From contig JAWNZC010000349.1 in the NCBI GenBank assembly GCA_035771165.1, positions 496,001 through 560,000 on the forward strand: a DNA stretch of 64,000 nt, given 5' to 3'. Made by a program: the position numbers and the translations under genes. A model generated the notes under the pieces. It was given only the letters and a program-made list of their open reading frames with translations, searched no databases and had not been told where the DNA came from. How positions within the stretch are numbered: the stretch's first letter is position 1; each line of letters begins with the position of its first letter. Positions 35,140 through 43,453 of this stretch are shown here, in pieces. The DNA comes from Paragorgia papillata. Its lineage: Eukaryota > Cnidaria > Anthozoa > Scleralcyonacea > Coralliidae.

Positions 35140-36573
35140 TAATTCCTATAGGAAGCGTATTTTCCTATAGGAATTCCTATCAAATTCCTATAGGAAAATT
35201 TATTCCTATAGGATCCTATAGGAATTCCTATTCAAATTCCTATAGGATTTTTTCGTAAGGGAATTTAATACATAATTTAATACTTAAAAATAATTACATT
35301 GTAGAATACAAAATAATAAGTAAGAATGAACATAATATTGACGGCGTTTCCTAACTTAAACGCTTGCCAATTCTGATACAAGCATCAACACTCTTGTTGG
35401 CACCTTCTGTGTATCATAGACATTTAAAATGTTTCTTTGTAAAAAGACAAATGTGTTTAAACAATCCTTCGGATATTGAAGATTACAAACATAATAGGTA
35501 AGCATAAGTGCTCTCACTGCCTCAAATTAGTCCACCATTAATTATTCCTCTATTAAATTTGCAAAGAAATATTACAAAAATATTGCAATTGATGTTTTCA
35601 TATATGTCAGGTATAGTATGGGACCTTAAAAATATTTTCCATTAAACGCAAAACCGTGCTGAAAGTTCGGCTTAACGCTTCCTGGTGTTGATTTACACCA
35701 AAACAGTGTGAAATATTGACTTGTTGTGTTACACCAAACATGTGTCTTTCTACACTTATCCAAGTGTAAACTTACACTGACCTAGTGTTAGACTACCACT
35801 TTATAGTGTAAATTTACACGATCATAGTGTTAAATGAGTTATGTCCTGATTTACACCAAACAAGTGTTGTGGCTACACGTGTCAAGTGTACAAATACACA
35901 TAATGCGTGTAAATTAACACTAAAAAAGTGTAAGTTGTCATTTTACACCAATTTGGTGTAATTTAACACCTATCAAGTGTTGGCTGAACACTGCCAAATT
36001 TACAGTGTAGTTCAGTTTCACTATTAATATTATCATAGTGTGTAACAGTACCCTTTAGTGACTGAGTTGTTGTAATTGGTAATATTGTGATGCTATCATT
36101 GCGTCGACCTTGAAATGATGTTGTTGTTTTGTTAACTGCGTTACACTTGATATCAAAGTACTTTAGCCCTAGGTTGACGTTAACAGATGTGTTTGAGGTC
36201 CAACTGCTTCCTTTTGGAATAATCATTCGTGTTTGGGAAAATCCAAGTATTGGAGCCAGTTTTTCTAGAGAAAGGATTTCTGTTGGTGTAATTTTAATTT
36301 TTTGTGAATAGTGTACTAGCTCTGCTTTTGCATTTACTTCTTTTAGTTTTTCAACAATCATATTGGCAGTCCAATATCCTGTTTTAAACCATAGTTTTTT
36401 GGAACCATTTACGATAAAAATAGGATCCGTTATATTGTTAAAATCCCAGAACACACTTGCACTTTTTACGGTTATTGTATTGTTTTCAATAACCAAAGGT
36501 TCATCAAATTTAACAATGGTTTCATTGTTTTTTTCCATAAATACTCTTAGAAGTCTCATTTATTTTGTCAGAA

Positions 36574-36603
36574 AAAATCATATGTTAAAAAACATATGAT
36601 TTT
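36574..36603 (-). terminator. intergenic hairpin H4
   Basis: 13-bp perfect stem AAAATCATATGTT / AACATATGATTTT with a 4-base A loop, ~50 nt after the end of the ATPase frame and 14 nt before the start codon of the penton-like gene. Confidence 0.7.
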
Positions 36604-36652
36604 GTATCAGCTGCAAAGCGAAGACGCTTGCGTCGACTATTTGTAGTTCGGT

Positions 36653-37245
36653 TTATAATTCATTGTCACTGACCACTATTTCGTGGTTGTAAGGATGTAT
36701 TAGATTAATTTCAAGATAACTATATTTTTTTTCTTTTAATGTTTCTTTAATTTTTTTTTCTTGCTCCTTACTAATGTCTAAATAGTCATCCAGTATAACT
36801 TGCATATCTTTTTTGTTTGGATTGTAAAAAGACACCAGTTTGGAGATATTTTCTCGGAATGGTTTGGCTATTGAAGTTAGTTGTTGTGTTATTACTATTG
36901 TATTAATATCCATATGCCTTGCACCAAATCCAAGTTTTACCAACTCACTGGTTCGGTTTTTTACGATGCACAATCATCCAAAATAATTAGGGAAGGACTT
37001 CCCTTACAATAGTTAACAACAAATTTTAAAAGATCATCTGTTTGATCTTGGTCACACGGAAATACGAAGAAATTTGGATCATTTAAATGAATCCAGTTTA
37101 AATATGTTTTGTTCCACTCAAACGTTGGACAAATTAAGAATATATTTTCAAATTTTTTTTTATGTTTTTCTTCTAGCATTTTTAGTAGGTAATAAGTTTT
37201 ACCACATCCAGTCATTCCAACTATTATCATGTTAAAAGGAGTCAT
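36653..37245 (-). pseudogene. A32-type genome-packaging ATPase, frameshifted
   Basis: The first frame (36,961-37,245) has Walker A GMTGCGKT near residue 10 and Walker B SLIILDD near residue 88. The second frame (36,653-36,973) continues with TIVITQQLTS and IAKPFRENISKL, matching the downstream part of FtsK/HerA-type packaging ATPases of Polintons and related viruses. The break falls in GCATCGTAAAAAACC, where the first frame meets a stop, so a small indel is likely. The start follows GATAAATG. It is encoded directly upstream of the penton-like gene and just downstream of the capsid gene, the usual morphogenesis module. Confidence 0.85.
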
Positions 37246-37257
37246 TTATCTACGCAC

Positions 37258-37276
37258 TTACTAGTAATTCTAGTAA
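37258..37276. terminator. short hairpin over the capsid stop codon
   Basis: TTACTAG / CTAGTAA stem with TAATT loop. The right arm includes the stop codon of the capsid gene. Confidence 0.4.
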
Positions 37277-38478
37277 TTTACTCCTCGGAATTCACCTGCT
37301 TGTACTTTTAAAATTCCATCTGAAAGTACAAAGGTATGACAATTGTAGTTTACTGTTGTTACCTTTTTGGTAATTTCAAGCATAATGCCGGATTGCGTTG
37401 ATTGAAGTTTTAATCCATGTCCATATAGATCACTGTCATTAATAGTTCTGAGGTCAATTACTAGAGCGAACTTGTCGCCTGTGTAAAAGCTGCTTGCGGA
37501 AACGGCTTTGGTATCTTGACCGAAAAGTCTTTCTGCCTCTTCAAATAGTCTTCGCTTGATTAATCCCTGTGAGTAAACACTATCGGGATTGCTTTCAACA
37601 GTTACTTTAACTTTTTCGATGTTTGGGAAAACAAACTCTTCTGACCCTCCACGAGTTTTCTTTGTGAACAGCATTACAATAGCTTTCATACTTTTTCGTG
37701 GTAAATTAATGGTTTCGTTAACAAGTGTGGTTGACTTGTCCCAATTAGTTGTTTTGAAAAGGGTAGCGTGTTCAAAGCAAAGTGATCTTCCAGCGTTGTA
37801 ACCACTTTCAACTTCGCGCACCAAATCAGCATTAAAAATGGATTCGTATTCCAGCTCTATGTTTTCTAAGCTGTAACCATCAACAGATTGGCTACTCTGA
37901 GCTTGCATAATTTCTGAAGCCTGGGGGAGTGTAATAATATACTGTAAATCATTTGCCATGTTGTAAGGAGCATACAAACCATGATCCATTAGAATCTTTC
38001 CTAACTGAATTCTTTGTTTTGTTCCATATACTGCGGCATATGCATCTGATGAAGCGTCATCAGATTTTGAGATAACTTTACGTTGGTTATCACTTGCAAT
38101 GCCATCTTCCAGCATATCTGCACGAACATCGCTGTCTAACCATAGATCTTCGTAAGTTCTGAGTAAGCTTTCTCCTGAGTTGTCATAGATAATTTCACCT
38201 GCAAATTTTACTTTTAGTTGCTTTTGTAGTTGCTTTGCAAGGTTGTTGTTAAACCATGATTTGGTGTTTGCATTTTTGAAGTCAAAAACCAGAAACATTT
38301 TGTCTGGAACAAGCGTTGTACCAGGTTTAAGTTTAGGGATTTGAATATAAATTTCTTCACCAGGATTGGCTTTGTTTGGATTAAATGTTATTACATGTCT
38401 TGTTCGTTCGCCGGTTATTTCACTTTTTTGTAATCGTTTATAACCGGGTTTTAACTTAGTTTGTCTTTCCTTATTCAT
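37270..38478 (-). CDS. major capsid protein (double jelly-roll type)
   Basis: 402 residues, intact. Blocks such as NPGEEIYIQIPKLKPGTTLV near the N-terminus, YGTKQRIQLGKILMDHGLYA in the middle, and VYSQGLIKRRLFEEAERLFG in the C-terminal half are those of the capsid family in cnidarian-type Polintons. The protein is shorter than the ~600-residue capsid of some other Polinton groups. It starts at TAATAAATG. It is followed after 24 bp by the ATPase gene, in the same strand and order as in other Polintons. The two jelly rolls form the trimeric capsomer of the predicted icosahedral particle. That structural role is from the family, not shown here. Confidence 0.8.
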   Translation of the reverse strand: MNKERQTKLKPGYKRLQKSEITGERTRHVITFNPNKANPGEEIYIQIPKLKPGTTLVPDKMFLVFDFKNANTKSWFNNNLAKQLQKQLKVKFAGEIIYDNSGESLLRTYEDLWLDSDVRADMLEDGIASDNQRKVISKSDDASSDAYAAVYGTKQRIQLGKILMDHGLYAPYNMANDLQYIITLPQASEIMQAQSSQSVDGYSLENIELEYESIFNADLVREVESGYNAGRSLCFEHATLFKTTNWDKSTTLVNETINLPRKSMKAIVMLFTKKTRGGSEEFVFPNIEKVKVTVESNPDSVYSQGLIKRRLFEEAERLFGQDTKAVSASSFYTGDKFALVIDLRTINDSDLYGHGLKLQSTQSGIMLEITKKVTTVNYNCHTFVLSDGILKVQAGEFRGVNY

Positions 38479-38521
38479 TTATTAGTATAAAAAAAAACTT
38501 CAAATAAAAAAAAGTTTTAAA

Positions 38522-38546
38522 TTCATATTCTAAAAAAGAATATGAA
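38522..38546 (-). terminator. intergenic hairpin H3
   Basis: 10-bp perfect stem TTCATATTCT / AGAATATGAA with an A5 loop, 18 nt beyond the stop codon of the next minus-strand gene and ~44 nt before the capsid start. Confidence 0.7.
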
Positions 38547-38563
38547 ATTTTATATTAAAAAAT

Positions 38564-38929
38564 TTAAATATCATCGTTGTCAAGATTGTTAAATTTTACT
38601 TTTGCAGGAGATTGTTTTGAAGAAGATTGGTTGTTAGGTTTTTCTTCCACTTTACTTATGTTTTGGTTGTCTTGTTTAAATCTTCGCCAAGCGATGTATG
38701 TTCCTATTACACCAGTTAAAGCTCCAACTATAGTTAAGGATGTTGAAATATCTGGTAGTTGTAAACTTTCTTCTTCTTCACGTTGATTTTGCAAAAGAGC
38801 TTCCTTTTTTCTTGCTTTTGCGTTTTTACTCATTTCAGCTAGCCGATAACCCTGCGCCACTCTTTTTGGATTTTTTACTTTTTCCTTTGGTTCAGGTTTT
38901 GTAATAGTTTGTTGTTCTTTTTCACTCAT
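38564..38929 (-). CDS. basic single-pass membrane protein
   Basis: 121 residues: a Lys/Arg-rich helical N-terminal half, then one hydrophobic helix (ISTSLTIVGALTGVIGTYIA) followed by basic RRFK and a polar tail. It starts at TATAATAAATG, the middle-region motif. Context suggests a minor virion membrane or DNA-binding protein. Confidence 0.6.
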   Translation of the reverse strand: MSEKEQQTITKPEPKEKVKNPKRVAQGYRLAEMSKNAKARKKEALLQNQREEEESLQLPDISTSLTIVGALTGVIGTYIAWRRFKQDNQNISKVEEKPNNQSSSKQSPAKVKFNNLDNDDI

Positions 38930-38939
38930 TTATTATACG

Positions 38940-39166
38940 TTAATTTGCTATTTTTGTTATAATTTTGCTATAATTTGTTTAAAACATATGTAACAGCTAG
39001 TTATTCAGCTAGCTATTTTTTGTTATATTTTGTTTAAAACATATGTAACAGCTAGCTATACAGCTAGTTATACAGCTAGTTATACAGCTAGCTATTTTTT
39101 GCTATAATTTGTTTAAAAACGTGCAACAGCTAGCTATACAGCTAGTTATACAGCTAGCTATTCCGT
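38940..39166. repeat. iteron-like array between divergent genes
   Basis: Three units of ~50-80 bp, each with TTTGTTTAAAACATATGTAA followed by 2-5 copies of an 11-bp word ACAGCTAGTTAT / ACAGCTAGCTAT. The AGCTAGCT core is palindromic. It lies between the divergently transcribed 121-residue gene and the zinc-ribbon gene, so it may be a shared control region or replication/packaging site. Confidence 0.8.
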
Positions 39167-39177
39167 TGTATAATAAA

Positions 39178-39594
39178 ATGTATGACTGTGATAATTGTAA
39201 TCATAAAAAAGAAGAACTAGATGGAGTATTTTTTTGTGTTAAATGTGGTGAAGTCCTTGAACAGGACTACACGTACTGCCATTTCGCACCCAAGCAAGTT
39301 AAGGAAAAAATTTCCAAAAGAATGAAACATTACAACAAAACAGTAACAAAGATGTTTCCAGATGTTAAAATACCATTTGGAAACTTAATAATGGAGAAAT
39401 TAGAAAAAAACTTTGTTTTGTTAACAGAAAAAGAAAATATTGGTCCATTTCCAAATATGAAGGTTATTATTCACTTTGTCCTTTATTGTTTAAAAATGTA
39501 TGATCTTGCTAACACAATCACCTTACCAAAAAGCAAAGCTTCTTTTGATGTTTTAGAAAAACTTGTAAAATACCAGGAAAGTACCAGCGAGTGA
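39178..39594 (+). CDS. TFIIB-type zinc-ribbon protein
   Basis: 138 residues from the ATG that follows TATAATAAAATG. An upstream in-frame ATG would translate the iteron repeats and is rejected. The N-terminus is a CxxC-x12-CxxC ribbon (CDNCNHKKEELDGVFFCVKC) followed by GEVLEQDY, the arrangement of TFIIB-like ribbons. After it come KRMKHYNKTV and an all-helical region. This outline (ribbon, then a KR-x-HYN segment, then helices) recalls the VLTF3-like late transcription factors of large DNA viruses, but the match is by eye only. The 3' end overlaps the convergent gene by 42 bp. Likely nuclear or virus-factory transcription factor. Confidence 0.6.
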   Translation: MYDCDNCNHKKEELDGVFFCVKCGEVLEQDYTYCHFAPKQVKEKISKRMKHYNKTVTKMFPDVKIPFGNLIMEKLEKNFVLLTEKENIGPFPNMKVIIHFVLYCLKMYDLANTITLPKSKASFDVLEKLVKYQESTSE

Positions 39595-40242
39595 AGCTCC
39601 AAAAACCAATGGTAACACTAGTTTGGATTCTGATTGGTCAAAACCATTCATATACGTAAATTTGTTTGCGTTAGGTGACTCTATTTGATGTCCTGGCTTG
39701 TATTCTAAATGTGGAACTTCTTTTTTCTCTGGAATGTGTTGTAAAACCTTATTAATGTTTTTGTTATTTCCAAACGACATTTTGTTTGTTGCTAATGTTA
39801 ATATGTTGTTAAATCCACTAATTGGATTAATTAAAATTCTCATATCTGATGGTATTAGAATTAGACCTGGTGAAATTGCAAAGTTTAAAACAACATTAGT
39901 ACTTTTAATAGCTTTTCTCATGTTTGAAATAGCAACTGTTATATCGTCTTGTACTATTGTATCCTTTATAAGTTTCTTAATTACTTCCTGGGTTTGAGTA
40001 CTTTTGGCTCCTTGTTCGACAATGCTCCATCTAGTTTTTGCCTGGGCTCCTAATACACAGTAAACATAACTTTCTATTGATTGTTGGAATAATCTTTGAC
40101 CTAGTTTTGTTAAACCATTTGATGATTTGGGAACATAAAGCAAATAATCGTTATCTCTTTTTGCCGCGCTTCCCATATATTTTTCATATTTTATGTTTGC
40201 TCCATAGTTAATGTAGTTATTATGATCCTTTACATATCTCAT
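39553..40242 (-). CDS. C-terminally anchored protein, unidentified
   Basis: 229 residues. A single hydrophobic helix lies at the very C-terminus (LVLPLVFGASLAGTFLVFY). The middle has a second moderately hydrophobic stretch. No family recognised. The start codon overlaps the 3' end of the next upstream minus-strand gene (40,220-40,242). No TAAATG-type motif precedes it (ATTACAAAAAAACATG), unlike its neighbours. Confidence 0.6.
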   Translation of the reverse strand: MRYVKDHNNYINYGANIKYEKYMGSAAKRDNDYLLYVPKSSNGLTKLGQRLFQQSIESYVYCVLGAQAKTRWSIVEQGAKSTQTQEVIKKLIKDTIVQDDITVAISNMRKAIKSTNVVLNFAISPGLILIPSDMRILINPISGFNNILTLATNKMSFGNNKNINKVLQHIPEKKEVPHLEYKPGHQIESPNANKFTYMNGFDQSESKLVLPLVFGASLAGTFLVFYKFF

Positions 40243-41176
40243 GTTTTTTTGTAATATAACCGTAGCTATCTTGTTGATCTTTAAATTCTTTAAGTTTCAT
40301 GGTTGAATTGCTGTATTGCGTTCTCCAATATTCTCTAGCTGGCGTATGTTTTTGCAGTATATTCATATGTTTTCCTGTCATATATTTTTTAAGTTTTGAA
40401 GGATCTCTTAAAAATCTTCTTAAATGAAATGCAAAATGGTATTGTGCAATACTTGTAATTATGTTTGAACTAGCTCTTGGAACCTTGTTTGTTAAATGTT
40501 TTTCTGAAATTCCACACATATTGGTAATTACATATGTTGCAACTATTGCAGTAAAATAGGGGTTATTAATATAATCTATTTTTTCTTTTACGTTGTATGG
40601 TTTTATTTTCGCTAAAGCTAGGGCCCTAGCTTTCTTTTTAGCCTTGGCTTTAGCTTCGGCTTCAGCTTTTTCGTCATCTGACATAAGATTCTCACCATCA
40701 ATATCTTCATCATCATCAGGAGGAGGGGGTTTAGAATATGTTGTATTCATTTCCTCAAAATGTGTTGTGAACTTAAGTAGGTCAGTTACAAAAATAGACA
40801 TAGTGTTTAAATCTATTGAGAAATTTTTGTTTAATTCAGGGTCGGGTAAACTTTGGGTAATATTCCACTCTCTTGGCCAGTATAAATACTGCGTCCAATC
40901 AGGATTGTTTTTAAAGGCATCCGATGTGATGTTAAGAGTTGAGGAAAAGTCATTTGGTTCTTTAAAAAGCACCTCCCTAGTGTCAACCTTTCCTTTGTTA
41001 TTAAGCCAAACAGAGAAAATAAACCTGCTTACATCAGCATTTGGATATTTTTCTAAAAACTCATTACGAAGTTTTTCTTTTTCTAAAGGTCCTCCTTTAA
41101 CCGCACCTTTGTAATCTTTTTCATATAATGCCTTAAGACGTTGTAGTTCTTTTGGCGAGTAAACGTTTGTCATCAT
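40220..41176 (-). CDS. unidentified protein, divergent partner of the integrase
   Basis: 318 residues from the ATG at 41,176, chosen because a longer frame would run through the integrase start. Features: acidic/proline linker PPPPDDDEDIDGE near residue 170, then an Ala/Lys-rich helix (EKAEAEAKAKAKKKARALAL), then a C-terminal helical part with YHFAFHLRRFLRD. Only 20 bp separate its start from the integrase start. No family recognised. A replication or virion role cannot be told from sequence. Confidence 0.65.
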   Translation of the reverse strand: MMTNVYSPKELQRLKALYEKDYKGAVKGGPLEKEKLRNEFLEKYPNADVSRFIFSVWLNNKGKVDTREVLFKEPNDFSSTLNITSDAFKNNPDWTQYLYWPREWNITQSLPDPELNKNFSIDLNTMSIFVTDLLKFTTHFEEMNTTYSKPPPPDDDEDIDGENLMSDDEKAEAEAKAKAKKKARALALAKIKPYNVKEKIDYINNPYFTAIVATYVITNMCGISEKHLTNKVPRASSNIITSIAQYHFAFHLRRFLRDPSKLKKYMTGKHMNILQKHTPAREYWRTQYSNSTMKLKEFKDQQDSYGYITKKHEICKGS

Positions 41177-41196
41177 TTTATTTATACTAAAATAAA
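41177..41196. promoter_or_regulatory. 20-bp divergent promoter
   Basis: TTTATTTATACTAAAATAAA is nearly identical to its own reverse complement. It places an AATAAA(A)TG-type start motif on each strand, so both genes must be driven from these 20 bp or from inside each other. Confidence 0.7.
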
Positions 41197-42159
41197 ATGA
41201 CAACTTTAACATTACTCGACCTTGAGTTAAGAAATATATATTACAATCCTGTAACTGGATACCAGAGTGCGGAAAAACTATACCAAAAGGCGGTTGAACA
41301 AAATGTAAAAGGCATTTCAAGAAAACTGGTTAAGGAGTGGTTATCATCACAAAGCGTGTACACAATACATAAACCGCTAAAGAAACCACGTAAAACGCAA
41401 AGGACTTTTGTTAAAAATTTAGCTGATCAACTCCAAATGGACTTAGTGGATATGGCTAAGTTTAGTTCTGCAAACAAGAAGTTTAACTGGATTTTAACTG
41501 GAGTTGAAATTTTAAGTAGATTTGCTTTCACCGTTCCTGTGCACAGAAAAAATACAGAAAGTATGGTAGATGGTGTTGGTAAAATGCTTAATGAATTTAA
41601 ACATCACTTCCAAAAATATCCTGAGGTTGTACAGTTTGATAATGGCAATGAATTTTACAATGTTGGTGTAAAATCTCTTCTAAAATCTCATAACATAGAG
41701 TACTTTTCAACTCTCTCAGAACGAAAAGCAGCTGTTGTAGAAAGATTTAACAGAACTCTTAAAACTAGAATGTGGAAATATTTTACATTCAAACAAACCA
41801 AAACCTGGTTAGATGTTTTAGACAAACTAACCAAAAGCTATAACAACACATTTCACTCAACTATTAAAAGAAAACCTAATAGTGTTAACACAAGTAATCA
41901 GGGTGAGGTATTCAAAACTTTATATGGTTTACCACCAACAGAATTTCCAAAACCAAAATTTAAGGTTGGCGATCATGTGAGAATATACAAATACAAAAAG
42001 AACTTTGCAAAGGGGTATGATCCAAACTTTACAAGTGAAGTTTTTAAAATAACAGCTGTGTTCCGCGGTGATCCGGTAATGTATAATATTGAAGACAAAG
42101 ATGGAGAAAACATTATTGGAAAGTTTTACGATGAAGAGTTAGTCAAAGTTTTACCATAA
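41197..42159 (+). CDS. retroviral-type (rve) integrase
   Basis: 320 residues, intact. The catalytic triad is visible: D in LQMDLVDM (~82), D in FDNGNEF (~148) and E in VERFNRTLK (~182), with the usual NRTLK after the Glu. YNNTFHSTIKRKP follows, as in gypsy-like and Polinton integrases. The C-terminus (~255-320) is an SH3-like segment starting FKVGDHVRIYK. The N-terminus lacks an obvious HHCC zinc finger. The enzyme joins element ends to host DNA and makes the 6-bp target duplication. It starts at AAAATAAAATG and is followed after 19 bp by the next plus-strand gene. Confidence 0.9.
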   Translation: MTTLTLLDLELRNIYYNPVTGYQSAEKLYQKAVEQNVKGISRKLVKEWLSSQSVYTIHKPLKKPRKTQRTFVKNLADQLQMDLVDMAKFSSANKKFNWILTGVEILSRFAFTVPVHRKNTESMVDGVGKMLNEFKHHFQKYPEVVQFDNGNEFYNVGVKSLLKSHNIEYFSTLSERKAAVVERFNRTLKTRMWKYFTFKQTKTWLDVLDKLTKSYNNTFHSTIKRKPNSVNTSNQGEVFKTLYGLPPTEFPKPKFKVGDHVRIYKYKKNFAKGYDPNFTSEVFKITAVFRGDPVMYNIEDKDGENIIGKFYDEELVKVLP

Positions 42160-42178
42160 GATTTTTAACACAAATAAA

Positions 42179-43138
42179 ATGGAAGGAATTGAATTCGATA
42201 CATTTGATAAATTTAATGAAGAAGCTGAAAATGAGCGCAATGAAGAAGAAACAAGTTTTATAGATGATTACAACGATTTTGATGAATTTGACGATGATGG
42301 ATATGATGAGGATATTGATCTGGATGGGAGAACTGATCTAGACCCGTTTGATCCGGATGCATGGTTAAAAAGAGGTGACTTAAATAATGAAGATGATATT
42401 GCAACGGAGGAAGACAACACAATACAACAAAGACGTAAGCGATGGGAAACTGCTCAAAGGCGAAGAATAACAAGAGCACGAAAAACATTTTTTCGTAATA
42501 GTTTTAACCAAGAAATAGTAATGAAAGACGGCCCTGCTTCAAAAAAGCTAATAGACAAAAGTTTATTTTCCATAAGTAAAAAAACTGGAAAGGTTGATGG
42601 AATGCTTTACAACGAAACAAAAGTTGTTGTTAAAAAAGGAAATAACTTTGTTTTAAGCACAAATGAAAAAATTAAAGATGTTGTGCAAGAATATTCTGAT
42701 CTCATGCAAAAAGCACGTTCTGAGCACAGCAAAACAGCAAATGGCTCCATTGAAGAAATTGTTGGAGATTTACCTGGAACGCCTAGTGTTAACGGAATCA
42801 GAGCAAACATCATTGATAGAATTCAAGATGATTTAGAAATTGCTGACAAAACAGTAGATAAAACCCAACTTAACGATGAAGAACTAAGAGAACTTGGCGG
42901 AATACTAGCAACAAATAATGTAGAAAATTTAGACGCTGTTGATATTGCGGTTGAGTACTGGAATGACAAAGCAGAAGCTGAAGTCGATCCAAGAAGAAAA
43001 GCTGTTTACAAAGATATTTCTGACGTGGCAAAATTAAAAGCAGATGAGATCAGGTTAAAAAATAATCTCAAACCAGTTAGTGAAAAAACGGAAGAAATGA
43101 TAAAAAATGATGATATAACAAAATTTGAAAAATTTTAA
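42179..43138 (+). CDS. acidic-N-terminus protein, truncated by in-frame stop
   Basis: 319 residues to the first stop. Residues 1-80 are strongly acidic (FIDDYNDFDEFDDDGYDEDI). A basic patch RRKRWETAQRRRITRARK follows, then mixed helical sequence. The start follows AAATAAAATG. The TAA at 43,136-43,138 is followed by 104 further sense codons in the same frame (next entry), so this protein probably once ended in an Ala-rich hydrophobic tail. The stop lies in a local repeat of AAAATTT, which points to a small slippage duplication. Function unknown; central virion-type gene by position. Confidence 0.65.
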   Translation: MEGIEFDTFDKFNEEAENERNEEETSFIDDYNDFDEFDDDGYDEDIDLDGRTDLDPFDPDAWLKRGDLNNEDDIATEEDNTIQQRRKRWETAQRRRITRARKTFFRNSFNQEIVMKDGPASKKLIDKSLFSISKKTGKVDGMLYNETKVVVKKGNNFVLSTNEKIKDVVQEYSDLMQKARSEHSKTANGSIEEIVGDLPGTPSVNGIRANIIDRIQDDLEIADKTVDKTQLNDEELRELGGILATNNVENLDAVDIAVEYWNDKAEAEVDPRRKAVYKDISDVAKLKADEIRLKNNLKPVSEKTEEMIKNDDITKFEKF

Positions 43139-43453
43139 AAATTTGCTAAAAATAACTTAGGAGCACTATCTGCCATAGCTATTTCCATTGCTGGAATTAT
43201 TACAACAGTAGTTTTAGCTGGAAAAAAAGGTTTAGCAAATGCTGCAAAAGCAACGGGAGAAATAGCAAAAGCATTAGCAAAACTAGCAAAAGCTGCATTA
43301 CCAGTAATTGCTCCACTAGTAAACCTACTAGCAACAGCACTAACAATGGGAGCTAAAGGTATAGCTTGGTTAGCAAAAAATTTATGGATGTTAGCTGTTG
43401 CTTTTGCATACATACTTTACAAAAATAGAAAAAAATTCTACCTTAATAAATGA
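43139..43453 (+). pseudogene. Ala-rich hydrophobic tail beyond the in-frame stop
   Basis: 104 codons continue in frame from the previous gene and end in TGA that overlaps the next ATG as ATGA. The sequence has two hydrophobic segments (LSAIAISIAGIITTVVLAG; WLAKNLWMLAVAFAYILY) joined by an Ala/Lys helix with repeated AKALAKLAKAA. It has no own start near its beginning. The codon-level preservation and the ATGA overlap show it was coding until recently. Confidence 0.65.

Larger units (their letters stand above)
31331..35261. mobile_element. nested transposon B inside A
   Basis: The ends CCCTTATGAAAAAATCC and GGATTTTTTCGTAAGGG are inverted copies. Each is followed inwards by arrays of CCTATAGGAATTCC palindromes (31,345-31,560 and 35,140-35,250). 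The ~3.9-kb body has no supported transposase. The target duplication is uncertain. Confidence 0.65.
30729..36007. mobile_element. nested DNA transposon A (TA target, 5.3 kb)
   Basis: The ends are CACTGTAAAATTGGGAGTG and the inverse of CACTGTAAATTTGGCAGTG. About 27 of the first 32 bases agree. TA flanks both sides (30,727-30,728 and 36,008-36,009). Long subterminal arrays of GTGTAAATTTACAC-type palindromes fill 30,760-31,250 and 35,690-36,000. No transposase frame was found, so it is non-autonomous. TA duplication fits Tc1/mariner-like or related families. The superfamily is not settled. Confidence 0.8.
30646..36559 (-). pseudogene. penton-like (minor capsid) gene split by a nested transposon
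   Basis: The 5' part (36,010-36,559) starts at AAAATAAATG and encodes about 180 residues with WTANMIVEKLKE, ILGFSQTR and LGLKYFDIKCNA. These blocks are typical of the single-jelly-roll penton-like protein that accompanies the capsid gene in invertebrate Polintons. The 3' part (30,646-30,726) encodes the last ~27 codons and stops immediately before the next ATG. Between them lies a 5,279-bp transposon flanked by TA. Counting one TA once, the two parts are in the same frame, so the gene was intact before insertion. Confidence 0.75.

Noticed and set aside
39109..39177. Upstream start for the zinc-ribbon protein
   Set aside because: It would translate the iteron repeats. The ATG at 39,178 has the element's start motif and sits directly before the ribbon.
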